A DNA stretch of 64,000 bases from Micractinium sp. NFX-FRZ (taxonomy: Eukaryota; Chlorophyta; Trebouxiophyceae; Chlorellales; Chlorellaceae): assembly GCA_029339195.1 (NCBI GenBank), contig JAPTJF010000250.1, positions 1-64,000 on the forward strand. Reading direction: 5' to 3'. The notes beneath the pieces are model-generated. The model was given only the letters and a program-made list of their open reading frames with translations. It made no database searches and was not told the DNA's origin. The position numbers and the translations under genes were made by a program. Of the stretch, positions 1-12,110 are shown piece after piece (the first letter of the stretch is position 1; each line of letters starts with the position of its first letter).

Positions 1-20
1 CGTGGGGCAGCAGCGGCGCA

Positions 21-3000
21 TCATGCCAGCTCCCGCCCCACCGCCTCGAGCGCCTGCAGCAGGCTGCGCCCCTCCAGCCGCAGCTGCGCCGCCTTGGCAG
101 CCTTGCCCGCATCTGCTGCTCCGCTGACGTCCACAACCTACACAGGGGGCGAGATGGGGCAAGTGTTTGTGTGTGCTTGTGTGTGTGGCTTCGGCCTTGC
201 TCCCTGCTGGGCTGGCCACTGCAGGGTGGGGCACATGCTGCCAACGCCACAGGATCGGGCCAGCTGCTTGTGTGGCAGGCCATGCCTGGGGCAAGGTGGG
301 CAGACAGGGCCAGTGGCGCCCTCCCCACTGAGGCGCAGGCCCTCGCCGCCCCGCAGGCATGCCGCCGCACCTGCACCACGTCGCAGCCGTCGGGCCAGCC
401 TGCCACCAGCCGCACTTCCGCCTCCACCCCCGCTCCCAGCCGAGCGCGTACGCTGGCGCAGTCGGCGCCCTCGGCCACCACCTCCAGTTGTGACCGCACC
501 TCCTCCACCAGCGCACGCCTGCGGGACACACGTGGACAACACAGCATGCCCAGCAGGCCGCCAGTCAGCCGGCCAGAATGTTGTGATGGACAGGGTTCAT
601 GCTCTTCTTGCCTGCTTGCGCGCCCCGCACGCAGCTTCCCTGCCCCCTTAGCCAGGCAGCCCAAAGCTGGCAGCCCACCCAGCAGTTGCACCCTGACGCG
701 CCGCCACCACGGTCACCTGTGCAGCCATGCCCCCAACCGCGCCTGCACCTCTCGCACCACAAAGTCCACGCGCCGCCGCCCATCCCGCGCCGCCTCCACA
801 ATATCCCCCACGTCCACGTCAGCAGGCGTCAGCTGCGCAGACACCACTGCAGCAGCAGAGGGAGGGGCAGGTGGTGGCAGGCGCAAACGGCAGCTGTCAC
901 AGCGTTGCAGCAAAATGGGGAGGCACGGGCCGGGGTTTCAAGGAGGCCAGGGCGCCCCATCGCTCATATCTTTCATGTACTAGACCCAAACCTGCTTGAA
1001 AAGTGCAAATGTGTAGCCTTCAATGGGTTCTGACTGCCTGCATTGCAAGGGCGTTTTGGGGCTACAGCGGCCGCAGTACCAATCCCCCAAACATGTGTGC
1101 TGCTCTGCTGCGCGAGCCCCCTGTCCATGCACACCCACCTGTGTCGCTGCCCGCCTGCACATGCACCGACAGCTCGTGGTCGGCAGTGGCGCAGGGCCCC
1201 GGGACGCCCGCACCGCCGCTGCTGCTGCTGGCGCCGCGCACCGCGCCCGTGGGGTAGGCTGTGACCAGCTTGAGGTGCAGCGCGTCGGGGGTGACGTGCA
1301 GCAGGGAGAGGCCGCCCAGCAGGGTGATGGTGGAGGCCACCTCGTCGCACCTGGGAGGGGGCAGGGCAGGCAGGTGGGCACAGGAGGTGGGCGGGTGGGC
1401 AGGCAGGAGGTGCAGGCGGGCAGCAGGTGGGCAGGCAGGTGGGTGAACAGGCAGGGCGGGCAGGGCAGGGCAAGCACATGCGCGCGGGCAAGCGGGCGGG
1501 CACACGGAAGCAAAACGCATGCAGAAGGAGGTGGCGAGCGCAGGGAGGCAGGCAGCCACGCTGCAGAGCAATGCTAGAGAAGCTCCCTCACGCAGGGCTG
1601 CAGCGCACAGTCACTGCCGACGCTCACCACTGCACTGTGGACAGGAAGCGCTCGTTGATCTCCACCTTCTCGCCCTGCAGCACACACGTACACGGCACAG
1701 CGCAGCCAGCGTGACACTTCCGACAGATGCATGCCACAGCAGGGCCAGCGCACCAACTGCAGCCCAACCGTCAGCTTCTCCCGACCCTCTAGCAGCCTCG
1801 CCGTGGGCACTCACTTCCAAATGAACTGCCCCCACCCACCCACCCCACCCACCTGCTGCGCATTCTTGCTCTCCAGGTCACCCAGCTGCGCCCGCAGCGC
1901 CTCCGCCTCCTCCCGCTCCGCGGCAATAGCAGCACCCAGCTCCTCAGCCTCCTCGGCGGCAGCAGCGATGGCCGCCTCCAGCTCCCGCGCCTCGGCGGTG
2001 GCCGCACTCAGCGCCACCTGGCACTCCTGCTGGCCAGGGCCTGCAAGGTGGGGGGAAAGGAGAGCAGGGCAACATGAGGGGAGTGTTGCGCTGAGATAGC
2101 GTCACGGCAGCTGACGGGCAGAGCGTGTGCAGTACAAACTCTCAGAAACCAGTGCTGAAATGGTGACCTGTGAGCAGGCCAATCCACCAGGTTGCCACCT
2201 CAAGCGTCCACTTCAAACCGCTCTCACCCTCTGGAAGGTCGGGCACCGCCGCCTGGCGCTCTGCCGCGCCCGCCTCATGCGCTGCCACCTCCGCCTGCAG
2301 CCGCGCCAGCTCCCCCGCCACTGCTGCGCGCTGCCGCTCAAAGGCATCATGCGAGGCCGCAATCTGCTGCACTGCCTCGCTGATGGCCGCCTGCGACTGC
2401 TCATTGGCGGCCTTGAGCTGGCGCAGGTGCGCCACGCTGGCGTCCACCTCAGCCTCAAAGTGCTGCAGCAGCTCCCCCTCGTCGCCGTGCGGGCGCCCGT
2501 CCAGCAGCTCTGGGGAGGGGGAAATGACAGAGGCACGGTTGGAGCAACGGGCTGTGGCGGCTGAAGTGCAGGCGACAGCCGGCACATTTGGTCTGGCTGC
2601 CCAGCACCCACAAGCTTGTTGGTCGCACACCCAGCAGCTGTGCGCACCCGCCAAGAACTCGTTCTTGACCTCGTAGTGCAGGAACGTGTTTTTGAGGGAG
2701 CTGAACTGGCGCTTGAGCCGGCGCAAGTCCGCCTCGCCCACTGCATCTGCCTGCTCCACAGCGCTCTCCTGCACCGCATCGAAGCGCTGCCGCACTGGGT
2801 CCTGCAGCAGCTCCAGAGCCCTGCATCAGAGCAGAAAGAGGGGCGGTAGTTGGCAGGCGGGCGAGCCACGGTGCAGGCTTGGCGGCAGCAGCGGTGGTGG
2901 GCGGCGGCGGCCACTGGCGGTGTGCAGGACTCGCTCGTTGCGCCAAACAGCGCAGCGCTGGACTCGACGCCAGTTTTCTGCCTGCATAATACGAGCCGCA

Positions 3001-3210
3001 GCGGGCCTTTGCTCAGGAGGTTGGCTGTCCGCGGCTGTCCTGCTGCGAAGCTTTCCCCTCCTGTTGTGGGGCGCACCGGTTGAAGCCCTCCACCGTGGGG
3101 TGCCTCAGTGCTTGGATCAGCGCCTCCGGGTCGGGCCCGCACGCCGCGAGCGCATCGCCCAGCTCTTCAAAGTGCAGCCGCTTCGTGAGGCCTTGCGTGG
3201 CGTCTGCCAT
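21..3210 (-). CDS. Coiled-coil protein, possible KNL1/Spc7-like kinetochore protein
   Basis: Nine exons (3210-3077, 2820-2648, 2509-2228, 2040-1853, 1674-1628, 1350-1139, 846-717, 518-371, 137-21) join in phase to 476 aa. The N-terminal third is helical, with segments such as LKRQFSSLKNTFLHYEVKNE. Residues of about 110-270 form a Glu/Ala-rich coiled coil. The C-terminal half (exons 5-9) alternates beta-like and helical segments such as LLGGLSLLHVTPDALHLKLV. A coiled coil followed by an RWD-like C-terminus is the layout of KNL1/Spc7, the scaffold that ties the Mis12 and Ndc80 complexes to the checkpoint. That family call is inference from layout and a few residue patterns; another coiled-coil spindle or augmin-type protein is possible. 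An in-frame ATG at 3330 would add 40 residues; I prefer 3210 because the extension is low-complexity. The stop is a TGA at 23-21. Confidence 0.6.
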
Positions 3211-4359
3211 TTTGTTCCAGTTGTGGGATGTGGTGGAACATGCAGGCTGCGGTTCTGCTGTCGCGACATGTCGCACATCCCCTGCCAACCTGGCAGGCGG
3301 TGCGCCGCCGCCGCCGTCGGCACGCGCCATGCTTTTCCCTTTTGGAACTCAGTCCAAAAAGGTTTTTTTTTGAAGTCAGTCCTGACAATGCAGGGTGACT
3401 CAGGGTAGCCCAGGGTGCAAGCAGGGTGCAAGCAGGGCGGCAGGTGGGGCTGGGGCAACACAGGCTGCTGCGGCAAAAGTTGTGCTAGAGGGGAGAGTCA
3501 CTTGCAAGAGGGGTATTGCTGCTTCAAAACCAAGAACCGTTGTTGCGAGAGCGGGGAGGGAGGAGCAGGATACTTCAACAAGTGCCCGTGAGGGACCTGG
3601 CAGCGCGCTCGCAGCTGGCCACCTGCCGACCAAAAGCGGCGGCAGCGGCAGTGTTCTGAAAACACAGGCCATCCACATCAGGTGCGGTCGCAAGCGAGCT
3701 GAGCAAATCGTGATTCCCCTTTACACTACATACGTGTCGTGCGTGCATCGCTGCTAGCGTTGCATGTCCAACACCGCTCGAGAAGTCTGGCAGGACGTGT
3801 GCATGGTGGATTCAAACGAGTCTGTACAAGTGCATGCATCTGCAAATGCAAGGGCAGCATGCACGGTCGAGAGAGTCAACGCCAAAACTGGATGCATATG
3901 TAGTAAGGTAGGCAGGACTTGTTGAGAGGCACTCGTGGGGCAGGAAGTCTCGCAGGCAGCTGCCAGAACGGCTCGGTGTTGAGTTTGGTGGAGTCGAAAG
4001 AGGTCGTGGTTGGGTGAACGCCGCTTGTCGTAGAGAGGGCAGGAGAGGTGGCATCGACGTGCGTTTGAGAAGCATGGATTCCAGTGCACCTCAAGAAGAA
4101 GAAGAAAACAAACAAACAAATGAACGAGGCGGGCGGCTGGAGGCAGTCCAACCCCGCCGGCCCCGCTCGCGATTGGGTTTCAACGCGGGTCCCTCGGCCA
4201 TCGCAGCGACAGGGCCAATTTCGACCAGCCCCTCTTGTGCAACGAGTCAGCAGTAGCCATGCGTCTCCTGGCTTCTCTCGCTCCGCTTGCATCGCACAGC
4301 TCCGCTCCGCTTGCATCGCACAGCTCCACCAAGGGCCGGGCCAGCGCAGCCCGGCAGGC
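3211..4359. other. Intergenic region between the KNL1-like and acetate transporter genes
   Basis: About 1.15 kb without a supportable gene. The left part is the upstream region of the coiled-coil gene, and the right part is probably the 3' UTR of the acetate transporter. Short open frames on both strands have no family signature. An A-rich stretch (about 4089-4120) lies downstream of the transporter stop. Confidence 0.6.
3721..3725 (-). terminator. Candidate TGTAA polyadenylation signal of the acetate transporter
   Basis: TTACA on the plus strand reads TGTAA on the transporter strand, about 635 bases after its stop. TGTAA is the usual chlorophyte signal. The distance is long, so this is the weakest of the assigned signals. 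Confidence 0.3.
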
Positions 4360-7300
4360 TCACACCATCTCCGCTGGCAGCTTGCTGCCCGGCTTGGCAT
4401 CGGCGCGCTGGCGCGGGATGGACACGAGGGAGGGGGTTGGGCCCATCGCCGACACGTTGTCGCCACGGTGCACCTCTGCGGCAGGGAGAGGGTGGCAGGG
4501 CAGCTGGCACCTGGCAAGCTTCATGCATCGCTGCGCACCCAAGGCCGCTCCTCAGCTTCCTGCATTTCACCTGCAGACGTGGCAGCTGGCCTGGCTGACC
4601 CAGGTCAACCAGCCAGCAGCAGACGTTGCAACATCACACTTACCGGGGCGCCCCTCGTAGGGCACGCCAGCGGTGATGGACAGGGGGTCGTGCTCTGGGG
4701 GCAGAGGGGAGGAAGGAAAAGTGGGCAGCAAGCAAGCGAGTGAGCAGGCACAGTAGGGCAACGTGAAGGAAGGGAAGGCTGGGTGAGGGTGCGTTTCGTC
4801 GGGATGCAGGAGCAGGGCTGCCGCACATATCAGCAGCATCGAAAGGGATTTGAGTGTGGGGATGAGCTCCCCCTCCTGCCTGCCCCACCAATACATGCAC
4901 TGCACTCCAGGCGCCGCCACCACCAACGGCGGGCAAGCGGTCCACCTGAGACGCGTGGGAAGAGCATCTTGGCGTGCTTCTTGTAGACCTTGGTGTAGAA
5001 CAGGGGCAGCACCTGAGGGAACAAGGAGACAATGCGGAGAGGGCGTGGATGCAGAGGCAACAGTTGGCGAGCGGCGCAGCGGGCACAGCGTGACGGCGCG
5101 CATGAAAGCAGCAGGCAGGCGGAAGCCATGCGGAAGCCAGGCAGGCAGGCAGATGCAGGCGCCTGGCGTGGCCATGCTCTCACCTCCATGCCCCACATGT
5201 CCCTGCCGGTGCGGTGTGGGGTGCCAGGGGAGGGAAGGGGGAGGGGAGGGGGTGTCAGCAAAGGGTGAAGCCGGGCGGTTAGGCCAGGCGGAGTCCCGCA
5301 CGCTGCATGCACGGCCTGCAGCGCAACTTGTCCTGAAACAGTCCCACCCCATGTGCCTGTTTGCTTCCCAGCCTTACTCGAACAAGAGCGCGAGGCCGAT
5401 GTAGAAGGCCGTGACAGAGGTGAAGATGCCCCACCTGCGGGTGTGGGGGAAGAAAGGGAGGGGGCACAGTGGTAACATCCTGCTGGGTGGCACTCAGCTG
5501 TGGGCTCCAGCGGTTGCCCCCAGGTACGCACAGCATGCATCTCGGCAGGCAGGGGCTAGCGGCGTCTGCGCGCCCGGTGGCAGGACAGCGGGCCCCAGTG
5601 CAGGCATTCCCCACAGATGCTGTGCCGTCGCTCACCAGCCAGCGGCCTGCGAGGCACATAGGGGCGGGGCGCAGGGCGCGGGCGTTAGTGCTCCTGGGTT
5701 GTTTATGGGCGCAAGCCGTTTGCCATCCCACCGCAGCACCGCTGCTGCCTCATCCTCCACGCAGCACCGGCTGTGGACACCCACGCTCAGCTGTCCGACG
5801 TGCCGGCACCCAGCTGCCACCGCTCTGCCCGCCCAGCGCACCCCAGCATGCCCCAGCATGCGCCCGCACCTTGGCCACGTTCTTGCGCGTGGTGCCCGCC
5901 GCCAGCAGGAAGAACATCATGGCGATTTGGAAGAAGACGATGGGCAGGGCGAGGTTGATGACCATGCTGACCACCTGCGGGCAGCGGGGACACGGCGCGT
6001 GTGTGGGCGGGTGGGTGGAGACGCGGCAGGGTGTTCAGAAGCGCAAGGCATGGTCGGGGCAGCACGTACCGAAGAGCGGGAGCCTCCATTCAGGTCAACC
6101 AACACATTGCACCACCGCCCCAGCCAGGCCATCCCAACGGCAGCCTCGCCGCTTGCAGCGGCGGCGCCAGCCCCCCTGCCTTCCCGCCCAGGCCCCCGCC
6201 CGCACCATGAATCCAATGGCTGCCACGCCAAACAGGGCGGTCAGCGCCTCCTGCCCTTTGGGCGAGTCCAGGAAGAAGACGCCGGCGGTGCGGATGATGC
6301 CATACCTGCGGTGGTAGAGGTGGGGAGAAGAAAGGGTGAGACCATAAGAGCAGGAACGCTGCTGAGGGTGGGAGGCAACCTCGGCTGCACCACGTGGGAA
6401 GAAGAAGGGGCTTGCTGTGCGGGCGGCGCCTGGAAGTGCATGGGGTGGGTGAATGGGGTTCAGACGAGGGGCCGCGCAGGGTGTGCAGGTGGGCTGGGCA
6501 GGCTGCGGGAGGCCAGCAGGCAGGCGGGCAGGCTGGCTTGCACACGCTGTGCAACAAGCAGTTGCCAGCGTGCAGGCGTGTAGGCGCGGGGCAGCAACCA
6601 GCCCCCCCACTCACATTCCGACGGAGAGCCAGAAGGCGCCTGCAGGCGGGCGGGCGAGCGGCAGGAGGGCAGTGGTGAGTGGCACGCTCAGGCGCGACAA
6701 GGAGGGGCGGGCAGCAGAGAGAGTGGCCTCGGCCGGGCCCGCCTCCTAGGAGGCCTGTGACGGCCGCTAACTCTAGTTCCCGCCGGCACCGCCTTGGGAG
6801 GCCCTGCAGCCGTGAAGCCCCTCCACCCCAACCCATCCTCACCAAAGGTGCCAAAGGCGGTGGCGCCCAGCGTGTTGCGCCGGAAAATCTCCAGGATGGC
6901 CACTGCAAGAAGGAGGGGAGGGGGTTGCAGCAGGCTACGTGGCGGCGGCGGCGGCAGCGGCAGCAGCACACCGCACGCGTCAACCCCGAACCCACGGAGA
7001 GCCGCCCGGAGTGACCACGGACGGCCAGAGCGCGGCCTGCCACGCCGGCTTGACAGCGACAGGCACGGCCAGGACACCCCCAAAAAGTGCGGGGTGCGGC
7101 TTTCGCTGCCTTGAACGACACATCGGGACTTAAACGATCAATGCGGGACTCTGCGATCACGATCAAGCTCACCCTGGAGAGGCACATGGTACCACCTGCC
7201 ACCGCCGCTGACGTGGCGCCGGCAGGGCATGCACGAACTTTACTCTCATCAGGTGGTGCAAATCTATCGATTCAAAGGCCCTGTGCATCCCCTTGATTCT

Positions 7301-8495
7301 CGTTGGAATGTGGGAAGCGTTGAACGCACAAAATGCACCACAACGCGGAAAACGACGTCGACAAAGCTCAAAAAAATCAAAACCTTACCCAGGAGCATTG
7401 TAAGCCCGCCGAAACAGATCCCGAAACTGAAGGCCAGAACTGCGTGAAGGCGGGGGGCAGGAGAAGGAAACCGTGCCGGTGAGTGCGTACATGGAAGCGT
7501 GACGCCCAGGCAGGCAGAGCCCGCAACGTTGCCGGCGCCGCCCAACCGCTCAAGTGCCACCCGCCCAGTCACCCTGCGCTCGCGTGCCCCAAACTCCCAG
7601 GGCGCCTGCAGCCCTCCCTTGCTCCAGCGTCTTGCAGAAGAGGACTGAATTGACCTCACTGCAAGCTGAAGGGTATAATGACCCACCCCGCCCCCGCTAT
7701 GGTACTCACACTGCGTGGAGGCCTCCGTCAGCCCCGCCTGGCTGGTCATGTAAAGGCACGTGGCCAGGGAGAAGGCCATGAAGCCCAGTGGGGCGGGGTT
7801 GGCAATGTCCAGAGGCACTGCAGCAGACGAGGTGTGGAATGTGTGGGCATGGGTGGTGTGTTACGGAGGGCAGGACAGGGGCAACACCGCTGTTGTCCCG
7901 TACGCACAACATGGTCTGCACGCCTCTGCCTGCCAGCACACCGCCCCAGGCGCGTGGCTTTGCACGCTCAGGCAGTGCACTGTGAGGCGGTTGCCCAAAG
8001 GCAAGGAACGACAGTGCCTGGCTGGCCGGGTGGCGCTCACCGTAGGCGCGGATGTAGTGGCCGGTGGTGTGGCGGCGCAGGTTGTTGTTGATGCCGTCGA
8101 TCCGCTCAATCAGCAGGCCCTGAAGTTTGGTGGCAGGGCAGTGTGCAATTGTTTTGTCAGGTGTGGCTGTTGCGCAGCCAGAGAGGCAGGCGGAGAGCGT
8201 GCCTACTCAGCTCCTCAAGGCAGCCCAGCTGGGAATCGGCGGCTGAGGCGGGCAGGTTGCGGGCGGCGCAGGCGCCGCCGTGCATGCCCCCCCAACGGGA
8301 ATGCCACAGGCGGCGAGCGGCCAAACCCACCAGCTTCTCCTCCATGCCGCCAGTGAGGCCCTGCTGCCCGGCCATAGCAGCGTAGGGGCTGGCCGCCGTG
8401 GTGGCACTCGGCTGCGAGTAAGCGGAGGCCACTCGCGCGTCCACTTGCTGCACGCCGTTGTCAAAGGCGGGGTTGTCGACGTGCTGGGTAGTCAT
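4360..8495 (-). CDS. GPR1/FUN34/YaaH (AceTr) family acetate transporter
   Basis: Fourteen exons (8495-8331, 8119-8041, 7817-7710, 7439-7389, 6902-6843, 6639-6615, 6305-6206, 5974-5870, 5646-5636, 5434-5378, 5202-5184, 5012-4946, 4694-4644, 4475-4360) give 337 aa. The family hallmark NPAPLGFMAFSLATCLY follows a roughly 82-residue cytosolic N-terminus. Further family motifs are FRRNTLGATAFGTFGAFWLS and the KAAGWWGIFTS stretch, which spans an 11-base micro-exon. Six hydrophobic segments are visible, as expected for this family of acetate/succinate channels or transporters (SatP, Ady2; the GFY proteins of Chlamydomonas). The last 70 residues are a hydrophilic tail. Uptake of acetate for mixotrophic growth is the likely role, inferred from the family. 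The start is the first ATG of the exon, and nothing coding-like precedes it. Confidence 0.9.
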
Positions 8496-8861
8496 TTTAG
8501 GTTCTTCGTGTCGGGGCGCGGGAGGGGCGAGAGCACGCGTGACGAGAGGGAACCAGGAGGCACCCCCAGGAGAGCCAACAGGACTGTCTGTGTGTCTTCG
8601 GAAATGGATGTTCACTGAAAACGCTTTGCGGTTGGGGGAGGTGAGGACAGGCCAGGGCACCCTGTCAGCGCGCTGCCGCCCGGCCGCGACCTGGGTGGGC
8701 CAGCCTGTCGCGACCCATTCGTTACATAATCCTCTCTCAGCTCAATACAGGGGGCCGTGCACCCACGTTGGTTATGTCTTTGCTGTTGGCACACTCTGCA
8801 TGCATTCGTGTGGGATCCATTCTGGAGGCCAGGGCCAGCCTTGCGCAGCGGTGCCGCAGCC
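8496..8861. other. Upstream region of the transporter and 3' UTR of the Mpo1-like gene
   Basis: 366 bases between two minus-strand genes. A TGTAA signal for the upstream gene lies at 8722-8726, leaving about 225 bases as the transporter's promoter and 5' UTR. No TATA-like box stands out. Confidence 0.55.
8722..8726 (-). terminator. TGTAA polyadenylation signal of the Mpo1-like gene
   Basis: TGTAA on the minus strand, about 136 bases after the Mpo1-like stop codon. The position and motif fit green algal 3' ends. Confidence 0.55.
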
Positions 8862-9772
8862 TCACTCCTTGCCCTCGCTGCCGCCCGTCGCCAGCATGGG
8901 CTGGGTGTGCCTCTTCCACTCCTCGATGGCGCGCTCCACTCGCACCTCCACCTCTGCCCGCAGGGCAGGACGGTAGCCCAGCCTCCAGAGCAGCTCAAAC
9001 CACACAAACAGGGGCGCCAGCACCAGGCTCTGCAGTCGGGGAAGGGGGGTTTAGGAGGGCGGGGCAGGTGGGATACCGGTCGCTCCCATACCTTGACGCC
9101 ATACTTTTGTCGCATACTTTTGGCGGGCAGCCAGCACCAGCGGCTGCTGCCCCTCTCCACACTTGCCAACGCCCCTCCCCACGCACTCAGCTCCCTCCAC
9201 CCCGCTGCCCGCCTCCTCTGCCTGTCGCTGCCTCCAGCCCCGGCCTGGCCCCCCTGCACACCTGCTGCCATCCACCCCTGAAACCTGCAACCCACCCTCG
9301 ACCCGCTCTTTGCTCCTGTCCCGGCCTGCCTCCCCCTGCCAGGCCTCACACCTAGCCTTACCGCCACGCACCCTCCCCACTGCCTCCACCCCTGCAGCAC
9401 CTCACCTGCAGGCACGAGTCCAGCCTGCCTAGCTTGCACTTGCTGCCCGCTGCCCTCCGCACCCCCCTGCAGCACCGCAGCCCACCCAGGGGGGAGTCCA
9501 GCCTGCCTCACATCCGCCTGCTGCCCGCTTTGCTAGTCTCTCCAAACCTGCCTGCCCCACTCTCCCCCCCCCCCCCCGCGGCACCCCCCACCCAACCTCC
9601 CACACACCTGGAAGAACGAGTCCATCAGGGCAGGCCTGCGCCCCTCCGCCATCTTGTGACCAAACACAATCTGCGTGCGTGGAGCAAAACAGGCAGGGGT
9701 CTGTCAGATAAAACAGCTTGACATGGCCACAGTCAGCGTGATACAACTAGATGCAGAGTGCTCCCACGGGCA

Positions 9773-9803
<31 letters not shown>

Positions 9804-11223
9804 TCAGGCGGTTACACGTGCAGTGCCGGGGAGCAGGGGTGGCGCCACCCCACCTGGGCGAACCAGGAGAAGAGGTGGATTCCCAGGGCCCAGGCCCAGG
9901 CAGCAGGGACGGTGGCGCGGAACCAGTTGGCCAGGCCCCACAGCGGCAGCGCCACCAGGCCTGGGGAAAGGGAAGAAGGGGCGGGAAGGGGGAGGAGATT
10001 GCAAATGACAGGGGACTGACTCGAAGGCAGGGAAGGGCGGTGGGCGAGCGGTGACGCGGCGGCGGAGCGAGGCCGACAAGTAGGCAGGGCCAGGGAGGGC
10101 AGGGCACCGTGCACTGCACCCCGCACCAGGCTTGCCATCCCCTCTCCACCTGCCTCTATGGCTGGCTCTCCGCCCCCCTTCCACCCTCTGCCAGCCGCGC
10201 CTCACCCGCCCAGCTGAGGCCCGCCAGCGGCTCGAGGAGCAGGTAGTAGGCTGAGTAGAGGGCAGCCAGCAGGAAGCTGGCGTTGGGCTGGAGGTACTGC
10301 GCCAGCTCAGCGCAGCACGCGGGCAGGTGGGGGGCCAGGTCCAGCGCAAACAGCTGGGGGGTGTAGGCCAGCCAGACTGCAAGGGAGGGGCAGGGAGGCA
10401 GGGCGTGGGAGGGGCAGGATGTGAGGTCGAGAAAGCACTTGGAGGGGCCGGGGTTGGAGGGCACTACATGCTGACAGTGGTGGAGAGCGGGGGAGCGGGG
10501 GCCGCACCAATGCGCGGGCGCAGGCATGGTAGTGTGGAGCGGGGGATGCAGGCGGGGGATGCAGGCGGGGGATGCAGGCGGGGAGTGCAGGCGCAGCAAG
10601 TGATCAGCAGGGGTCCGCAATGATGGGTGCGCGTCGGCAGGCAGCTGTGCCGCGAGCTCACCTGCTGCCGCCTGCTTCCCATCCTGCAAGACCCCTTGCT
10701 GCACCACGCCCCCACCCCTGCCCGCACCACGGTCAAGCGCCAGGTGCTTGGCGGCGCGCTGCCCGCACCTCCACTCCCCAGCCTCCCTCCCTCCCTCACG
10801 CTCCCGCTGTGTGCAATGACCGCACCTGCCGCGGTCCACCAGAGGGCGGGCACAAACACAAAGTGGATCAGCTGGTTGACTGGGTTGTGGTGGTAGCTGC
10901 CGTAAAAGACCAGCTGCAGCGGGTGGAGCACAGGAGGGTGGAATTGAAACAAGCAGGGGTGAGTTGTTTGTGTGGAGGGCACTGCCGTCCATCCCGTCCT
11001 CGCGCAACCTCTGCCTCCACCCTCGATGCCGCTACTGCCCCCGCCGATGGACCACGCGCCGGCAACTCGCCTGGCAACCCGCCCATCTCCTGATGTCAAC
11101 AGCTCCCAGCCCCGCCCCCCAAACACACACACACACGTCGTGACAACCTCCGAGCACGTGCCATTCCTATTGATCAGCACCCACCTGGTCCATCAGGTTC
11201 AGGTTGAAGCCCATGAAGCCCAT
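8862..11223 (-). CDS. Mpo1-like (DUF962) membrane protein, probable 2-hydroxy fatty acid dioxygenase
   Basis: Six exons (11223-11185, 10913-10826, 10376-10206, 9960-9854, 9670-9608, 9029-8862) join to 211 aa. The His-rich motif YGSYHHNPVNQLIHFVFVPA and the later GIHLFSWFAQ...FGHKMAEGRRPAL block are the conserved parts of the yeast Mpo1 family. These ER membrane proteins remove one carbon from 2-hydroxy fatty acids of phytosphingosine breakdown, using iron bound by the conserved histidines. Four to five hydrophobic stretches agree with an ER multipass protein, and length is near the family norm of about 170-200 aa. The N-terminus MGFMGFNLNLMDQ is a separate 13-codon exon. Activity is inferred from homology. 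The last 25 residues are charged and variable. Confidence 0.85.
9564..9577 (+). repeat. Homopolymer run of 14 C
   Basis: Run of C within intron 5 of the Mpo1-like gene. On the gene's strand it is a G run, unlike a pyrimidine tract. Its length is likely to vary or be missequenced. Confidence 0.85.
9774..9800 (+). repeat. (CAGG)n tetranucleotide repeat
   Basis: Nearly seven CAGG units within intron 4 of the Mpo1-like gene. The gene-sense strand reads (CCTG)n. The same unit recurs elsewhere in this window. Confidence 0.9.
10539..10590 (+). repeat. 13-base minisatellite, four units
   Basis: Four tandem 13-base units (GCGGGGGATGCAG, the last with changes) inside intron 2 of the Mpo1-like gene. 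Each unit ends in GCAG. Confidence 0.85.
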
Positions 11224-11315
11224 GGTGGCGGGGGGCCGGGAGGCAGGGCCGCGGGTGGGGCTGCGGCCAGGAGCGGCATTGCGGGCGGGCGGCAAGTTAA
11301 ATGCAGTGCAGGCTT

Positions 11316-11351
11316 AAGTGCAGGCGCAAGTGCAGGCTCAAGTGCATACTC
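11316..11351 (+). repeat. 12-base tandem repeat, three units
   Basis: Three units of about AAGTGCAGGCNC, the last diverged, about 95 bases upstream of the Mpo1-like start codon, in its probable 5' UTR or promoter. Confidence 0.75.
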
Positions 11352-12047
11352 AAGCGTGGTGAGCATTGAGGGAGTGGAGTGAGAGTGCACTGGTACCGGA
11401 GGCAGCGGCAGCGGTAGGCGGACGGTGGGCGGCGCCCGAAGGAGGTTCCTGGTCCTGACGGGGCGAGGCGGGCAGCTTTCCGCCACCTTTGCAGCTGTCC
11501 CTCACCTTGCTGCGAGCGGGTGGGAGGCGAGGCGATTGTCTTGAGAGAAAACCCTCGTCGACCGTGCTCTCGGCGCGCTTCCGGGAGCTGCTGCCTCTGC
11601 GTGTCTAGGACTCTGCAGGCGACACAAACAGCGGGAAAGTAAGCAACCCGCGTGCGGGCCAGCCAAGAGCGAGGAACTCTGAGCAGGCGCAGGCGCCCCA
11701 ACGAGGATCTACTCACCCTGACGCCGCTGTTTATGGCACTGGGGTGCAGCAGCATGCGAGCGCCGGTGAGGTTGAGCCTGCAAGCACCCCTTGAGGGTGG
11801 TGGGCGGCACGCTGGGGCCGCTCGTCACGGGCCCCAGCCGTGCGTCGATGCTGGCACAGGCATGGGGCAATGCTTCAATCTACGCCGCTGAAATTGCCCT
11901 CAACAGCACAACAACACATCCAGATACAGGGCACTCGACAAACACCTGCCCCGACAGGCTTGTCGAGCGGGGGAATCACCACCGCACACCGGGCACTGGG
12001 GGCAACACAGGGTGTGTTGTTCTTAGGCAACCAGCGCACGTACGATT

Positions 12048-12052
12048 TTACA
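12048..12052 (-). terminator. TGTAA polyadenylation signal of the EOGT-like gene
   Basis: TGTAA on the minus strand about 60 bases after the TAG stop at 12113-12111. Confidence 0.55.
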
Positions 12053-12110
12053 GTCAGCTTGACAAAATAATTTGAGAGCGGTCACCTCTGTATGCCAAAA
12101 GATCATCTAG

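Larger units (their letters stand above)
11224..12110. other. Intergenic region upstream of the Mpo1-like gene
   Basis: About 890 bases: promoter and 5' UTR of the Mpo1-like gene, and the 3' end of the EOGT-like gene. It contains a 12-base tandem repeat (11316-11351) and a TGTAA signal at 12048-12052. A 152-codon minus-strand open frame (11297-11755) shows no family motif and I do not call it. Confidence 0.55.

Noticed and set aside
3210..3330. Upstream in-frame ATG (3330) for the KNL1-like gene
   Set aside because: Possible, but the added 40 residues are low-complexity and the 3210 ATG begins the recognisable helical part; left as an alternative.
4130..4240. Possible tRNA (GGGTTTCAACGCGGGTCCC-like segment)
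   Set aside because: No proper T-loop, acceptor stem or anticodon arm could be paired on either strand.
5411..6583. 390-codon plus-strand open frame
   Set aside because: It lies antisense to the acetate transporter exons and introns; no family motif. High GC gives long open frames on the opposite strand.
11297..11755. 152-codon minus-strand open frame upstream of the Mpo1-like gene
   Set aside because: Contains the 12-base tandem repeat, has no recognisable domain and no splice or context support.
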